Of a stretch of DNA of 64,000 nt, positions 21,996-34,470 are shown in pieces. Source of the stretch: Lunularia cruciata (Eukaryota; Streptophyta; Marchantiopsida; Lunulariales; Lunulariaceae); the NCBI GenBank assembly GCA_948567375.1, contig OX419759.1, forward strand, positions 9,268,744-9,332,743. Reading direction: 5' to 3'. The position numbers and the translations under genes are program-made. The notes under the pieces were generated by a model. That model had not been told where the DNA came from. It made no database searches and worked only from the letters and a program-made list of their open reading frames with translations. Position 1 is the stretch's first letter. Each line of letters starts with the position of its first letter.

Positions 21996-24900
21996 GGGCA
22001 ACCGTGTAGAAAAAATGAAGGATGTGAAGACCGCATCAAGTTGTAAAAGGGAGAGATGCAAAAGGTAAAATGGGGCTAAGCCCCAATCGAGTCTATATGA
22101 GAAATCTGCCCTACCGCACCTAAGATATCCAAGCTATGCAGGTCGTCTGGTCTACAAACAATTGGAGCATTCAAAGAAGCATCACCTAATGTGATTGCTC
22201 TCCTATGGATTGCACCAGCCATTGCACTCTATAGAGTGATGAACACACACTGTCTAAATATGCTACAAAGTATGAGAGTGAGAGTGTTACCCTAGCGTCT
22301 AACATGATAAGCTCTTGTGCACTCCTTGACAAATGTGTCAAACATTGAGTCCATTGCTCCATATAACTTCAAGGCTAGAGGAACAAAAAGAGGTGACCTT
22401 GCTGCATACCCCTATATTTGGAGACCTTACAAATTACTGCTGCACTTGCCGCCCATCCAAGGGGATGGGTAATCACTTCCTCCAAAACTATATCCCACGT
22501 AGAGTCCATAACCACATCATCTGCTACTATCACCTGATCATCTTGGACTAAGTATAAGTATGCCTTGACATGTATTGTCTACAAAGCATACAAACAGTCC
22601 GCTCCCTCCAAGCCAAGTATCCACCCTCTTGTGCCATAGCAAACACTATGTCCCTAATAGCATCATGGTAGCTATACTCTATCCTCCAAAAGGACACCGT
22701 GTCATATGGACCGCTACTGCATCTAGTGTAGAACCACACTCACAAGTGAGCAATGAAGATGCAGATGGGTGGACCAAACCTAGGCAAAACCTCATCACTG
22801 TAAAGAAAGTAGTTGGTGCAAGTAGGAATGCCCTAATGCACGGTCAAGCTAGGATCCAAGATCCTGCACCCTTGCTTAAGCAAGAGCAAAGGTGTGCTCT
22901 AGTAGCCTGAGGAATGGATGAGTCAACTAAGAGAGAATGTAGCATATGCTCACACTATCGCTCCATCAAGGAAGACTATAAACCTCTAGTCCAATCTGAA
23001 AATAGTGAAGCAAAAGATGGAAAGTCCTCTTGTGCCCATGGGAATAGACTATCTCTTGTCTGCCGCAATAATGCCTAGAGAGAAAAGGATCTCCCCTCCA
23101 CCTTTATCACATAAGTCTCCAAAATTAGCCTATCAACAACCACAAAATGAGAGAAAAGTAGGGGTGATGAGAGAGCCCAAATACCCAAAAATGCTAATAG
23201 GTGCTATCTCCCCCATGGATAACAAGCCAACCCCTCCACACAAGATTGGTAGAGTCATCTGTCTACATGCCAAATCCCTTGTCACATAGTTAAATGTCCA
23301 TGGTCCAATAATATCACCATAGACTCCCATAATCCTTGTATCAAAGGCTCTCAAATGTGATAGGAAGGACGAGGAGGGAAGAACTATATAGATGAGGTAG
23401 AATGGTTGATGAAAAATACTAGAGGAGAGTATGCTACCTATGGATCTCTTGGCAACAAAAGGTCATCCACATGGAGAACATCCTCTACAAGGGCAATGTC
23501 TAAGAAGCATGTGTCAAAATTCTTAGATTCTTTTGGCACTCCAGGAACACATAGTCCATATGTAGTTGTGATACACCCCTCTAGAAGCTCAAGGTGGGGA
23601 GGGATACCTAAAGGGGACCATGCCCTGCACTTTGACACCTTGACTCTCAAGCCTACTAGATGTAACTTGTTAGTCAAGTGGTCAAAGGCTTGCCTAATTT
23701 CATCTACATGGCCCACAATGTGTGTATCATCTGCCAAGGAGGGAAATACACAACATGGCATGGCCAAAGTAGCAGATAGGAGAGCTCTAAGTGAGCCATA
23801 GCAAATAAGGGTCTCTCTAAAGGATCTCCTTGATGTGTACAAACAGCTGACTCCAAGACGGTGACTCCCTCCTATGAACAATAGTGTTGGTAGTATAGGG
23901 AAACAAGATAGTTATAAAAAGACCACACAAAAGGAATAAGACTAAATAAGGATCCACCAACTTCCCTAAGCTCTGTAAAGATGGATGCTTGTGAGATGCT
24001 ATTAAAAGCATTCTCAACATCCACTTGTTAGACAACCCACTCTAGATGGATATCTAAAAGTGCTCTAATGCCTAGAGATATAGCCTCACATCCTCTAGGT
24101 ATAGCTTCTCCAAACTGAAGTGGACTAAGGTGTTGTCAAAAGTGAGAATGATGTTGAAGGACAATGGTATGACTAACCAAACACAAAAAGATCTCTCCAA
24201 TAGCAATTGGTCTAATGCCCTCCATATCCTTCTCCATTGCAAGAAGTAGACTAATAGACACCTAACACCCGACTAATAGACATAAGAATGTATCTTCTTG
24301 CTATTGTTGCAACCACTTGAACAACTCAATAACACCACTAGAAGGATCATCTGCCTGAAAGCAATCTCTAAGGTGCTCATAAACCATCCTTGACAAGCCT
24401 CTTGAGGAAAGTCAAGGTGCAGTGTACAATGCTTGTGCAAAAAGTAACCTATCAAGACATGAAGGTGACTTAGTTTGATAATCTAAGACCTCTAGTGGTA
24501 GTCACTCTACTGCTATAGGATGTAGTGAGCATAGGGAAGAGATAGTCTTATTAGTAGGACTCGCCATAGACAAAGGGTGTAGTGCTTGTGCTACTCTATT
24601 ACACTCTCTTGCTTGACCCAATGTCCAACATCGTCATAATCAAGTGGACTTGGTGGTATCCTATGGCAAAGCCTATCTCCTAGACCGTGTAGCCCTAATA
24701 GACTCATGTTGAAGGGTCGCCCAGTCCCCTGCTCAGAATCAACAAAATCTAGTAGCCACCTCTCTATGCCCTGCATGTCCCCCTCTAGCATAACAAATAC
24801 ACCATCAAGGGAGTAAGAGGAATAAGAACCATGCTAAATCGTCCAAAGGATCACATGCCAAATGATCAAGTGGTAGACGAAAAGCCTATCTAGCCTCATC

Positions 24901-25675
24901 ATGGAGTGTGCGGGGTAGCCTATGGAATAGACCTGGACATGGAAAACTAGTCTCAAATAACCCCAAAGTGCAACCCGCTTGAGAAGCTGCCCATTCCCAT
25001 CTGTATTCTTGGAGTAATGAACAAAGGGATAAAAGAAGCATACGTAATCCCGAGTGTCATTATTGCGATGTGGTTGCTTGTCTCACTTGAGCATCTCAAA
25101 TGATCCAATCATAGTCATTGTATATCTTTCTCACATGGGTCTTTACCCCTAAAGAAGTAAAGCGTCAATGATACACCGAGCATGGTGTATCTCGAGCCGC
25201 TCTAGATGGCTTCACATGGGGAGGTATAGCCATAGCTAGCACAAGAATAAAGATAGTAACAAGTGATACTCATTTCCATATCTCCCCATATCTGCAAAAT
25301 CACAACCCTTCACATCCAAACTCATATAAGAAAATATAATTTTTCTAAACATTAAAAATTAAATTTTTTATAATTTTCAAATTTTATCTATAAATTTTTT
25401 GCATTAAATTTTCATAAAATTTAATCATGAAAGTTATAAAAATAAAAATAAAAATTCTTGATCCATAGTTCTCAATATATAATGATCACTTTAAACAATA
25501 AAAAATCTAAAAATTATTTTAAATTTCTATTCAATTTTCCATAATCATATAAAAAAAATAAAAAAGTTTGACTCTTCACTCGATGGTTATATGCTAGAGA
25601 GCACTCATCAAATAAAGATATTTCTTCTCGCATCTATCCCTCTCCCCCGTCTCAACACTCTCCTGTACTCCTCCT
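21996..25675 (-). mobile_element. Full-length RLE-type LINE, copy 2
   Basis: About 3.68 kb, the reverse complement of LINE 1 from its 3' end (GGGCAACCGTGTAGAAAAAATG on plus) to its GGGGAGAGGG-rich 5' leader. Readable pieces on minus: MRAFDTRIMGVYGD, SKCRAWSPLGIPPHLEL and SLADDTHIVG, so motif C here keeps ADD where copy 1 has VDD. Many stops and frameshifts are present. In copy 2 of the duplication the corresponding spot (about 42475) is unoccupied. No clean target duplication is seen. Confidence 0.85.
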
Positions 25676-25693
25676 TTATACCTTTTACAATTA

Positions 25694-25710
25694 CCCTAAA
25701 CCCTAAACCC
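25694..25710. repeat. Telomere-type repeat (CCCTAAA) at the LINE 2 5' junction
   Basis: Two full CCCTAAA units plus CCC, 17 bases without error, the plant telomere motif. It lies 15-20 bp beyond the 5' end of LINE 2. The homologous stretch in copy 2 (about 42500-42516) has the same length but not this motif. Confidence 0.75.
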
Positions 25711-26878
25711 AAAAATGCTCAATTGGAAAGTTGTACTCGTGCTAAGACTTTGCGTCATTCTGCTTGGCTACTAGTATTTGCTGGAATGACCGACTCGCGA
25801 GTCGCCATGTGCCATATGTCCTCTGCCGCAAAAGTCTTCATTTGAAATGCATTTAAGTTGTACTATTGCTAAGATCTTTCTGTATTTTATTCGGCTAATA
25901 ATCTCTACTGTAGTGACCAACGCAAGTCCCCAAAGACCAAATTGCTCTCGTACAGTGGACAACTACGACCTGTGAACCAGCATGTCAGTCGTAACTGGAG
26001 GGACAGACATAATATTCTTTCAACGATAGTACCGATTCTTCTTCACTCAAAGTTCACTCTGAACCATAATTTCGGTAGCAGGAGAATAGAGCTACGCTTC
26101 AGCGTCACTCTCAACTTCACTCCCAACTTCACTCCCACCTTCAGGTTCCAATGCTCCTCCCAAACGCTGCATCTTCACTGTCAACCATACTTTCGGTACT
26201 AGAAGTAATAGAACACAGCTACGCTTCAACTTCACTCTCAAAGTTTCACTACCAGGTTTTCCAAGCTCCTCCAAAACGGTCAACCAACTCTGAGCGTTTA
26301 GTTATTCATGTTCCCACAGTGAATCTCTCTTGGGACTCGAGGATTCACCCTTGTGGATTTCTATATTCGATGGACTTGAAAATTTATATGTTACACGTAT
26401 CAATCGGGCCGCTCCGAGCACATCATCGTTCATTTTTTCTTGTTGTATTGCATTCGGGGTCGATCGCTCAGCAGTTTCGAAATTGCATTGACTAGCCATT
26501 GTTGTTGACCTCCCCATTCCTCAGTTTATGTCTGACTTCAACATCTCATGTTCCTAACTCTATAGTCAATATCCAATCCTGTCGTTTATACTCATCGTAT
26601 CATCACTTCAAATGTTTCTTGTTCTAGTATTTGATAGGGTCGATGGAAAGTTTGAAGTTAGTCGTCAGTCAAGTAACTCCTCTCTCAAAAGTCTGATTCT
26701 CTAAACGATTCTCAGTGCACATGTGCTACTCTCTTGTGGACTCCTAAGAACTCTCGTGTATATTTATTTTCCGTATCTGGTTGTGGTCTTGTCTGTCCGT
26801 AAATGAAAGGAACTCTTCCTTGTTTCGACTGATCAGATATTCTTACTGAAACATGTGTCTGAGTTTCAGCTTGCACGA
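25711..26878. repeat. Host DNA upstream of the ParB-like gene, copy 1
   Basis: Collinear with 42517-43685. Composition is near 43% GC and rich in CTTCACTCTCAA-type short repeats (26100-26260), which occur once or twice in copy 2. It probably holds promoter and leader of the plus-strand gene. A box at 26770-26880 is well conserved between copies. No further coding region is assigned. Confidence 0.55.
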
Positions 26879-27692
26879 ATGACTATGGAAGTGTCTCCAG
26901 ATGTCCTATTATTCACTCAGGACTCCATTAGAAGCAGGTTCAAGAAGCCTCGTGAGGAGGAGAAGATTGATGATGCAGTAGATCTTATCTTAGAAGGAAA
27001 GGTGAAAGTGACAGATTTCCCAAGATTGCAAGTAGTTCTCTTCGAAGAAAGATACTGGTCTCTTGACAACCGACGCCTCTGGGTATTCAAGAAAGCCAGA
27101 ATCAAGACAATAACCGTAACCCTTGTTACCTACCACCACAATCCCCGTTTCCAGGAGCTTATTGAAGGCAACCCCGAGCTGAAGATGAAAATCCTGCAAA
27201 GAGGTTTTTGGCCAAATGTCCGCGGCAAATGTCGCAAACGATTCCAGGACAGCGGTGGGCTGCGTCATCCCCAAATGAAAGAATCTTCGCGATCGGGAGG
27301 TTTCCACTATCGGGAAGCGATCGTACCGTATTTCATGCCGATCCAGCCGGGTGGTTCTGGTCGTCTTACAGAGATCTCGCATGCATCTGTGAAAGAGGTT
27401 ACCCGCGGACTTCCTCCTCCGAAGCCCGTGAACATGGTCAGTTGTCACCGTCCTCCAGAAATTTCACGACCAGAAAAGAAGTACGTCATCAAGCAAGAGC
27501 CAGTTGTGAGGGCATATCCTATTGTCAACCACTATCCGAGGAGGCCAGTTGCTGATCCAATATCGCTCCTCCAGAAGTCTCATGTTATTGATATCCAGGA
27601 GACAGAACCTCCTCCCGCGGCGACCAGATCTTTGGTCCCGAATTGGATCAGAGAATTACTTTGTGGCATAGTGGATGTTATGTTTAGCTTGT

Positions 27693-27730
27693 TATCTTGA
27701 GGACTGATCTCTTGATCAGTCCTCAAGATA
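27693..27730. repeat. Perfect 17-bp inverted repeat with 4-base loop
   Basis: The arms 27693-27709 (TATCTTGAGGACTGATC) and 27714-27730 are exact reverse complements around TCTT. It lies 17 bp inside the solo LTR. There is no U run, so it is not a clear terminator. Confidence 0.9.
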
Positions 27731-27733
27731 GTC

Positions 27734-27930
27734 CTCAAGCAAGAGCAAACGTGACCGATGAAACACTTTCCTGTTTCATGCGGTGCGGGACAGTCACTTG
27801 TCTAGATACGTTCAGTCCTTACTATGGCAAATGATCAAGAGCAAGAGTAAACGTGACCGATGAAACACCTTGCTGTTTCATGTGATGCGAGACAGTCACT
27901 TGTCTAGATATATTCAATCGCTACTATGGC
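27734..27930. repeat. Two-unit tandem repeat, about 98 bp per unit
   Basis: CAAGAGCAAA/GTAAACGTGACCGATG..CTACTATGGCAAA is present twice in a row inside the solo LTR, units about 85-90% alike by eye. The relative at 46511 has only a worn single unit. Confidence 0.8.
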
Positions 27931-28489
27931 AAAGTATTAAAGTGACTAGATATATTGAGTCGTCAATATTCAGGAAGTCACGCTTGTCTATATTTCAGGA
28001 ATTCAGTTCGGATGACACTGATGAGAAACTATAGCTGTTTGTTTATTTGTTTATTTGTTTTTATATATATATATATAAGTAAAGGTTCGAAGGTTGGTGA
28101 GAGAATAATAAGGGATCGAAGAACTTGTTTCATGATGTGAGCTTGTTTCAGCTGTGGAGGTAGCTTCCGGGATAGGAAGTGAACCACTTTATTTTCTGTT
28201 GTACTCTGATTTATGTTTAATGTGGTTTATGATGTCTTATCGCGAGAGGTCATGGGGACTGTGTTTTCTAACAGTGGAAGCCCCTGCGAGATATGCAACA
28301 TTAGTGTGTGGATTGCCATTGACATGCATAACCTGTTACAACACAGGAATTTTTTGGTTGATGTGGAATTCAGTACATCTGCGTTCTTGTCAATTGACCA
28401 AGTCTTGGTTATCCTTGGTCAAGTTATTGCCTCTTTAGTCAGGCATTCTAAGGAGAGAGATCCGATGGAAACCTTCTGCGTCTCCTAAA

Positions 28490-29289
28490 GCTCGTGACTT
28501 GAAATGGCGATGGACAATGTAAATAAAAGAAGGTAAGGCACTTCCAGCACCAGCGAAATCGTAGTGATCCAATTGCAAATGATGTCTGTCTTCACAACCA
28601 CCTGGATGCCGTACAGAAACTCGAGACTGGACAAGCACTGCGCATGACATTGCAAGTAGAAAGGAAGCTTTCTAATAGATGGTGACTGCAATTCCTTTAC
28701 TCCTCGGAATCAGTGAAGTCTTTGCTTGAGCAACAATGGGCCTACTAAAGTACATAGTTCTTCATGAGTAAGGTCATTTTACATACAGATTGCTGCACGT
28801 ACCCCACGTACCCCAGTAAATAGCCGAGTTCAAGTAAATACATACGAAACAAAAAATATTTTCATGCTTTTCCAGAACTGGTATGTGTCTTTAATATGTA
28901 ACTACTACCTCACTAGTCTATGAACGGTACTATGTACAAGTGCTTAAAAACTTCCTTTCTCGGAAATTACCATAACAATATAGATCCTCTCTTTCTTTCA
29001 GTGTTGTCGCACTAATCCTGAGCTTTCTTCGGAGCTACTGTAGCCGCAGTAGAAGTGTATGCTGTATTTTGATCTGTTAAGTGGACTATAAACTGACATC
29101 CGTGAATTGTGTCGATCTAATCCCGCTCAGGAGAAGTATGTACATTATACCAGTTCTAGAAATGTGTATCCCGAGCATTCCAATGTCGTCCTGATCACAA
29201 GCTAACTTAAGTCGTGGGCAGCACCCTTGGATCTCAATCTACATGCTTTGCTTGATACGACGGATTCGGCGATCTTAAACGACAGGCTC
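28490..29289. repeat. Convergent intergenic DNA between ParB-like gene and P450 pseudogene, copy 1
   Basis: Collinear with 44700-45559 of copy 2. It holds the 3' ends of two convergent genes. No coding motif is readable, though AGCTTTCTTCGGAGCTACT(G/A) and flanking blocks are strongly conserved between copies. Confidence 0.5.
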
Positions 29290-31770
29290 AAGGGCTCACT
29301 AGGAGGTAAAACCTGGTCAAGCCTTGTCATAATAACTTCTCCCTTGAAACGAGGTGATGTAATATGTTCAAGTGGACATTTTCTTGGGATAGCCGAACCA
29401 AAACTGCAGTCATGTCGAGAGTTTCAGGTTCGTGACCTCCAGTAAGACTGAAATCGCAAGTTTGAAAAAGGGCACCAAGTGCATATTGAACGAGCGGGTG
29501 AGCCATATGCTTCCTAGGACAGGTCCTTTGCCCATAACTGATTTAAATACTGTCGAAGTCCAAACCATGAAAATCTTTCTTGCTATCAACATATCTCTCG
29601 GGGTAAAAATCCAGCAGATTAGACCAAACATGTTGGATCCCTCCCTATCGCGGATGCATTGACAAATAACCTGGTTTTGGCAGGAATGCGGTGTCCTTCA
29701 ATTTCTCAATCCACCAGAGACTCGGTAGACAGGGCTACAGCTACTATAAGCTGGTAGGAGGGTTCCTCAGGTCTGATCTAATGAGCTGATGATGCATTAG
29801 ACGACTATTATACTACCGAACCTTGCAACCTTGAGAACTAGCTTGCAGAATAGGGAAGGATCCTTAGTTCCCATTCTATTGTAGTGGAGGTAGTAAGTGT
29901 CCCAGCGTATACCACACCCTGGAGAATGACCCGATTGGAAATCGATATCTTCTGCCTCCCAGCAATAAATTGACAGTTGAGTCTTAAGTTAGCACCGCAA
30001 TTACCTCTCTGTCTCTCAGTTGTGCTTATTACGAGCAATATGATTGCTGTAGACATTGTAGTAGGTTCGTTCATAGCATTCAATAAAAGAAAATTAGTAT
30101 CATTCACAAGATCCATAAACTTTCTGATCAGATCCGCAAAAGAAGTTTCGGGTTAGCCAAAATTTGAGTTTCGTAGAAGTAAACCTCCTTAGTGGATACA
30201 CTTCAGGTAACTTCATTACGATATCTAGAACTTTGTGTTTCCTGCAACAACTCGAGAGATCACCGGTAAGTACTCTACCTGTATCATGGCTCTCATTTGA
30301 CCATCTGTAAGGTTCTTCCCAACGATGTCGCTGGCGTGGGTTAGCATAACCTCCACGAGATCATCCACCTTCGATACAGTGCGGCCAGCCTCCTTCCAGG
30401 TCTTCTGTGTTTGGCGGTGGTCGTCTAAGATGCTCGGGAAAAGATATTTTTTTCTTTTGTCCTGTTGCGTTAATCTTGTTTCTCAATCCTTGCACATCCA
30501 GGTTACTCAAGGACGGTATAAAGTCTCCTTGGTTGATCTGGCCAAGTGTCCAGAAAGTGTCGTTGATACCGTCGTGCATATCTGCTTCCTTGGTCGCAGC
30601 TATTGCCTTGTCGCTAAGTACAACCTCGTTCGTGAGAATAGTATTGAGCATCTTCATGGCCATGGTCAGCAGCCTCACGATCAAGTTCACAGTCTTTCTG
30701 GACGCACTGCTTCACTCATCTTATCTTATACTCTCACAGTCCTTCTGGACGCACCGCTTTTATTGCCGTTACTACTTCCTTCTCCCGCGATTTCTGCGTA
30801 TTCGCACCATGGATGGATAACAAAAGGACCTCTTCAGTCTCTTGTTAATTTCCAAGTTGAATCTCGATGGTACATGAGATTATTGCAATGAAATTGGTCA
30901 CACAATGATGGCCATTTCAATGTCAATTCCATCCATTTAATCATTGTGGTCGAATCGAAGAAAGCTACGATGAGATCAGCTTATGGTTCTTCGATTTTGT
31001 AACCAATTAGGATCGTAGGGAAGAACATACCAATCTGACAGCAATCTACCTCCGCGTAAAAATACCGCAATTTCTGCAAGTGGTTCTCCCTGCCTGCAAA
31101 ATTGCATGTTAACTAGATGGAACTCTTAGCTAGACATGTGCGGACTACAAAGTCAAGTTCGCAATTAGGCGTGGGCAATTCAGTGAGATTTGCAGTTATT
31201 CAACATCGACTGTAATTCGAATTGTTGTACAGGATCACGCTGTAATTGCGATACGGAATCAAAACTCGTGGACACCGAATTAAATTACTTTCAGTATGAG
31301 AGAGATCAAAGCAAACCTGAAAAACAACAAAGAGGTATAGCACAGAAGCAGAGGAGGTAACATCTCATTCTATTACGCGAAACGATTCAATTACTTGCCA
31401 TTTCCTACGCAAAGAAAAAATTCATTCTACGCTTAAAAGGAGCAAAAGAGACCGATATTTTCTTCAGTTGTCCTTAAATTGCAGAGGTCATGTACACGAG
31501 ACAATTCCGTCGCTTGTATTGCAAATAGAATTCGGAAGCTCAGGCTCTGCAGCTATGAAATGTGCTAACTGTTGCTGTTTCAACATCAGTTGTGATGGCT
31601 ACGTATACGGAGATTCGCTTTTGTTCAGTAGAACTGTGATGTGACTTGGATCATTAGACCACATGTGATCACTTGAACTGCGGCACTCGGAGGTCGTGAA
31701 GCGCAAACCTGGTCATGGGTTCTGGGGAAAGTCTTGGGGAGGTCACTACAACCGCAAATACCGAACCCAA
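29290..31770 (-). pseudogene. Cytochrome P450 pseudogene, copy 1, 5' end cut by the duplication breakpoint
   Basis: On minus: LGSVFAVVVTSP and RTHDQVCASRPPSAAVQ (about 31760-31650) are N-terminal P450 blocks in shifted frames. DFIPSLSNLDVQG (about 30530) and DDLVEVMLTHASD..LTDGQMRAMIQ end exon 1 at 30279. After the GT donor, exon 2 starts at 29918 with GVVYAGTLTTSTTIEW, the oxygen-binding I-helix (normally AGTDTS). FVNASAIGRDP, DFYPERY and a heme-loop relic YGQRTCPRK (normally FG-x-G-x-R-x-C-x-G) lie at 29690-29500. The single intron before AGT matches the CYP71-like plan. Stops and frameshifts are numerous. About 750 bp of extra DNA separates the first two blocks in both copies. Confidence 0.85.
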
Positions 31771-33090
31771 AGTAAAAACAATAGACCTGCTAGACCTGCT
31801 AGACCTGCTAACCGTCTTCAATATTTTCATCGTCATTTCTCTTATTTTTCCACTAAAATTTGGAGATTGCATAAGAGGTCTAAAGGTTTAAAGCCTTGTT
31901 GACTTTTGATTTATTCTATCAATTAGAAATTTTTAAGATTTTTTAGTGTCTTGAATGCCAAACTATCAATTAAATAATTTAATAGTAATTAGATAATATT
32001 TTATAATATCTCGGTAAAATAAATCTGTCTAGAAATATTTATAAATTTTATTTTTTTATATAAAGTTTTCAATTAAAGCAATACGCATTGATGAAAATTT
32101 CCATCTAATGTGTATAAATGAACATTTAAGTTAAGGAATTGGACAAGTTAAAAATTTGGACTTCGCAGTATTAAACATGTAGGATGAATGAAATAGGTAT
32201 TTAAAGAATAAAAAATTTAGAAAGGTGATTTTTGAATTTAGGAAGTTACTTTCAGAAAAGAAAGATGACGTAAAGGTATCATAGATAACTTATTATGACG
32301 CCGAAAAAGGAAATAAGTAGGATGTAGGAAAAGCATCTTAAACTCATACATCTGTTTAAACATTACGTTCAATAAAGATAAAGAAAAGAAGCAATAAAGA
32401 AAAGAAGATATCCATATTAGAGTCATCTAATATGGTCATCATATTGGTTATCAATAACTCAATGATAATGCTACGTAACGTGGTAATTTACGAAAAGACA
32501 GGTAAAGAGATAACAAGTAACACTTTCATTTTAATTGATATTGAGTTGTGAAAGTGATTTTTGAGTTCCCTGAAAGAAAATTATATATTTTTTGAGTGCG
32601 ATATCCAACGTTATTGGATATTGGATATTGGATATTATCTCGTCAAGTTTTAACTCCCATCCCATTCACGGTCTTAAAATTCGCTTCTTTGGAAGCTAAG
32701 GACTTCAAACTTGGGGATGTGAGATGACTGAATAGAAAAGATAAATGCCACTTACTCGCACTGGTGTGCAGAATATTAAAACATGACCACAAAGGCGGCG
32801 TTTTATTCAGATTAGACGTGCATGTCAAAGCATTGCGAGTAGAAGCTCTACTACTTTACATTAATTCTGCAGTTCTTGACATATAAACTCCATTTTGCCT
32901 GAAAACATTTGCATCTTGTAATGATTGGATTGATCCACCACTTAAGCAGGCAGTTATAATAAATCCACTGAACAGCTGATGTAGTCGATAAATTAGAAAC
33001 AAACGTTTTGAAACACAAGTATACATGGACAAAAGTAAACGAGTCAAATCTTACTAACTTTTATGGTCGCATTCCTATAGTAGGGTAGGG
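31771..33090. repeat. Left flank of duplicated segment, copy 2 (junction with copy 1)
   Basis: From ACAATAGACCTGC the sequence matches copy 1 from about 5254. At the junction the 9-base unit TAGACCTGC is present three times (31787-31813) against once in copy 1. About 840 bp is missing at 32600, where GGATATT is repeated three times. Two short minus-strand frames (32828-32643 and 33047-32856) are preserved in copy 3 (56583-56398, 56802-56611) but have no recognisable domain. Confidence 0.75.
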
Positions 33091-34470
33091 TAAGCAAATC
33101 TCTATTTGATTGAAATATCTTCTAAAGCATATCATTCACAATTGAAATGATGTTGGATATCTATGTGTTTTCCTCTAGAATGATTTACAAGATTCTTAAC
33201 CATGTATATACATCACTTCTTATCTCCATGTATTAGAGTTGGTCCCAATGAGAATTCAGACACAGAAATCTATTAGAAGTTGACCTAACCACATTGCCTC
33301 TCTCATGGCAGTTGAAATTCCCTGAGATTCTACTAATATGTAGAAATAACTATGCATTTTTTATGTAGACTAGAGCTCTAGATCCAGTTCAAAAGACAAA
33401 ACCTATTATTGACCATCATCTATCTATATGAGTGGCTAACCAATCAGAATCTATAAATATGTGAAGGCTTTGATTAGCAATTTGTCATATGAACAACTCG
33501 TACTCTTGTGTCCTGAAGAGATACTTGAGTTTTTTTTTTAACAATGGCAAGATGGTCCATGGTAGGATTTGAGCAAAATTGACTTACAAATTAACCACAA
33601 ATGCCAAATCTGTGCAATTTAGCAAACATTACTTATGTACATATGTACATGTCCTACTAGTCTTTGATATATTTTTGCTTCAGTAGGTTGATGCACAATT
33701 GTATTATTTAAAAAACCTTCCTTATTTATTTTGAGGTTAGTCTCAATTAGTGTAGTAAATGTTGTGCGATTTTGAAAATTTGATTGTTCCAATATGCTCT
33801 TGATTTACCTTTGTTGATCCAATGCAATGTAACAAAATCATAATCAATTTTTATCTTCATCCCAAGACATCATCTAGTAGTGATGGTCATTTCATCTTGA
33901 ACTCTTGTTTTAGTTGCAGCACTAATAGGTGCAAATGAAATTGGAAGAACTATAGTGATTAGATCATCAATGTAAACTAGTAGAATAACTAAATTAGTGC
34001 ATTTTGAAAGTGTGTACAAGTAGAAATTGACTTTTGATCAAACAAATCCATCCTTTATGAGGAAAGCATCCAATTGTAGGCACCAACATCTCCATGATTG
34101 ATGCAAACCCAAAGCTCTTTGCAAAGAAGTCACATTGATTGTTTGAACTTTATCTCATGACACATATATTTTGAAGGTAAGGTCATATATACTTGCTTTG
34201 TTAATGTACCATAAGGTATGTTGTGTTAAAATCCAATTGTAGAATAATATTATATATGGCATAACAAGAGCAAAGAAAGTGTGTGCAGTGGTTTGCTTAA
34301 CCATAGGACAAAATGTCTCCTTGTAATCAATTCTATATTTTTGATGATGAACTCTTGCTAGATGTCCTTTAAATTGCTAGATGCTTTCATCTAAGTCATG
34401 CTTAACTTTGAAGATCCACTTGCTATCAATTACCTTTTGTTGAGGTGGTAATTCCACCACATCCCAAGTA

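Larger units (their letters stand above)
27676..28273. mobile_element. Solo LTR inside the ParB-like gene, copy 1
   Basis: 598 bp with ends TGTTATGTTTAGC and TTTTCTAACA, flanked by GTGGA at 27671-27675 and 28274-28278. The intact gene of copy 2 reads straight through this point (about 44492), giving the empty site. A shorter relative is at 46511-46807. It contains a TA-rich box at 28062-28077, a perfect hairpin and a tandem repeat. No internal retrotransposon domain remains. Confidence 0.93.
26879..28488 (+). pseudogene. ParB/sulfiredoxin-like domain gene, copy 1, broken by a solo LTR
   Basis: Start chosen at ATG 26879 (MTMEVSPDVLLFTQDS), shared with copy 2. The frame runs to a stop in the inserted LTR at 27698, giving 273 residues; after the insert, coding homology resumes at 28279 (ARYATLVCGL). 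Residues 12-19 (FTQDSIRS) and LDNRRLWVFKKA near 62-73 resemble the ParB/sulfiredoxin nuclease-like fold, where a G/D-x-RR..A box follows a beta-strand. The family assignment is from motif resemblance only. Beyond the insert, one base has been lost near 28404 relative to copy 2. So this copy has two lesions that copy 2 lacks. Confidence 0.7.

Noticed and set aside
22575-23801. Plus-strand open frames of 94-131 codons
   Set aside because: They are antisense shadows of LINE 2; the same DNA on minus gives RT and endonuclease motifs.
26917-27448. Minus-strand frames opposite the ParB-like gene
   Set aside because: Antisense to a frame conserved in two copies; no own motif. The same holds for 43724-44545 in copy 2.
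27693-27730. Hairpin as a transcription terminator
   Set aside because: No U run follows, this is a plant nuclear sequence, and the hairpin is inside an LTR.
30325-30891. Plus-strand 188-codon frame
   Set aside because: Lies opposite P450 exon 1, which has recognisable motifs on minus (DFIPSLSNLDVQG, LTDGQMRAMIQ). The plus frame has no domain.
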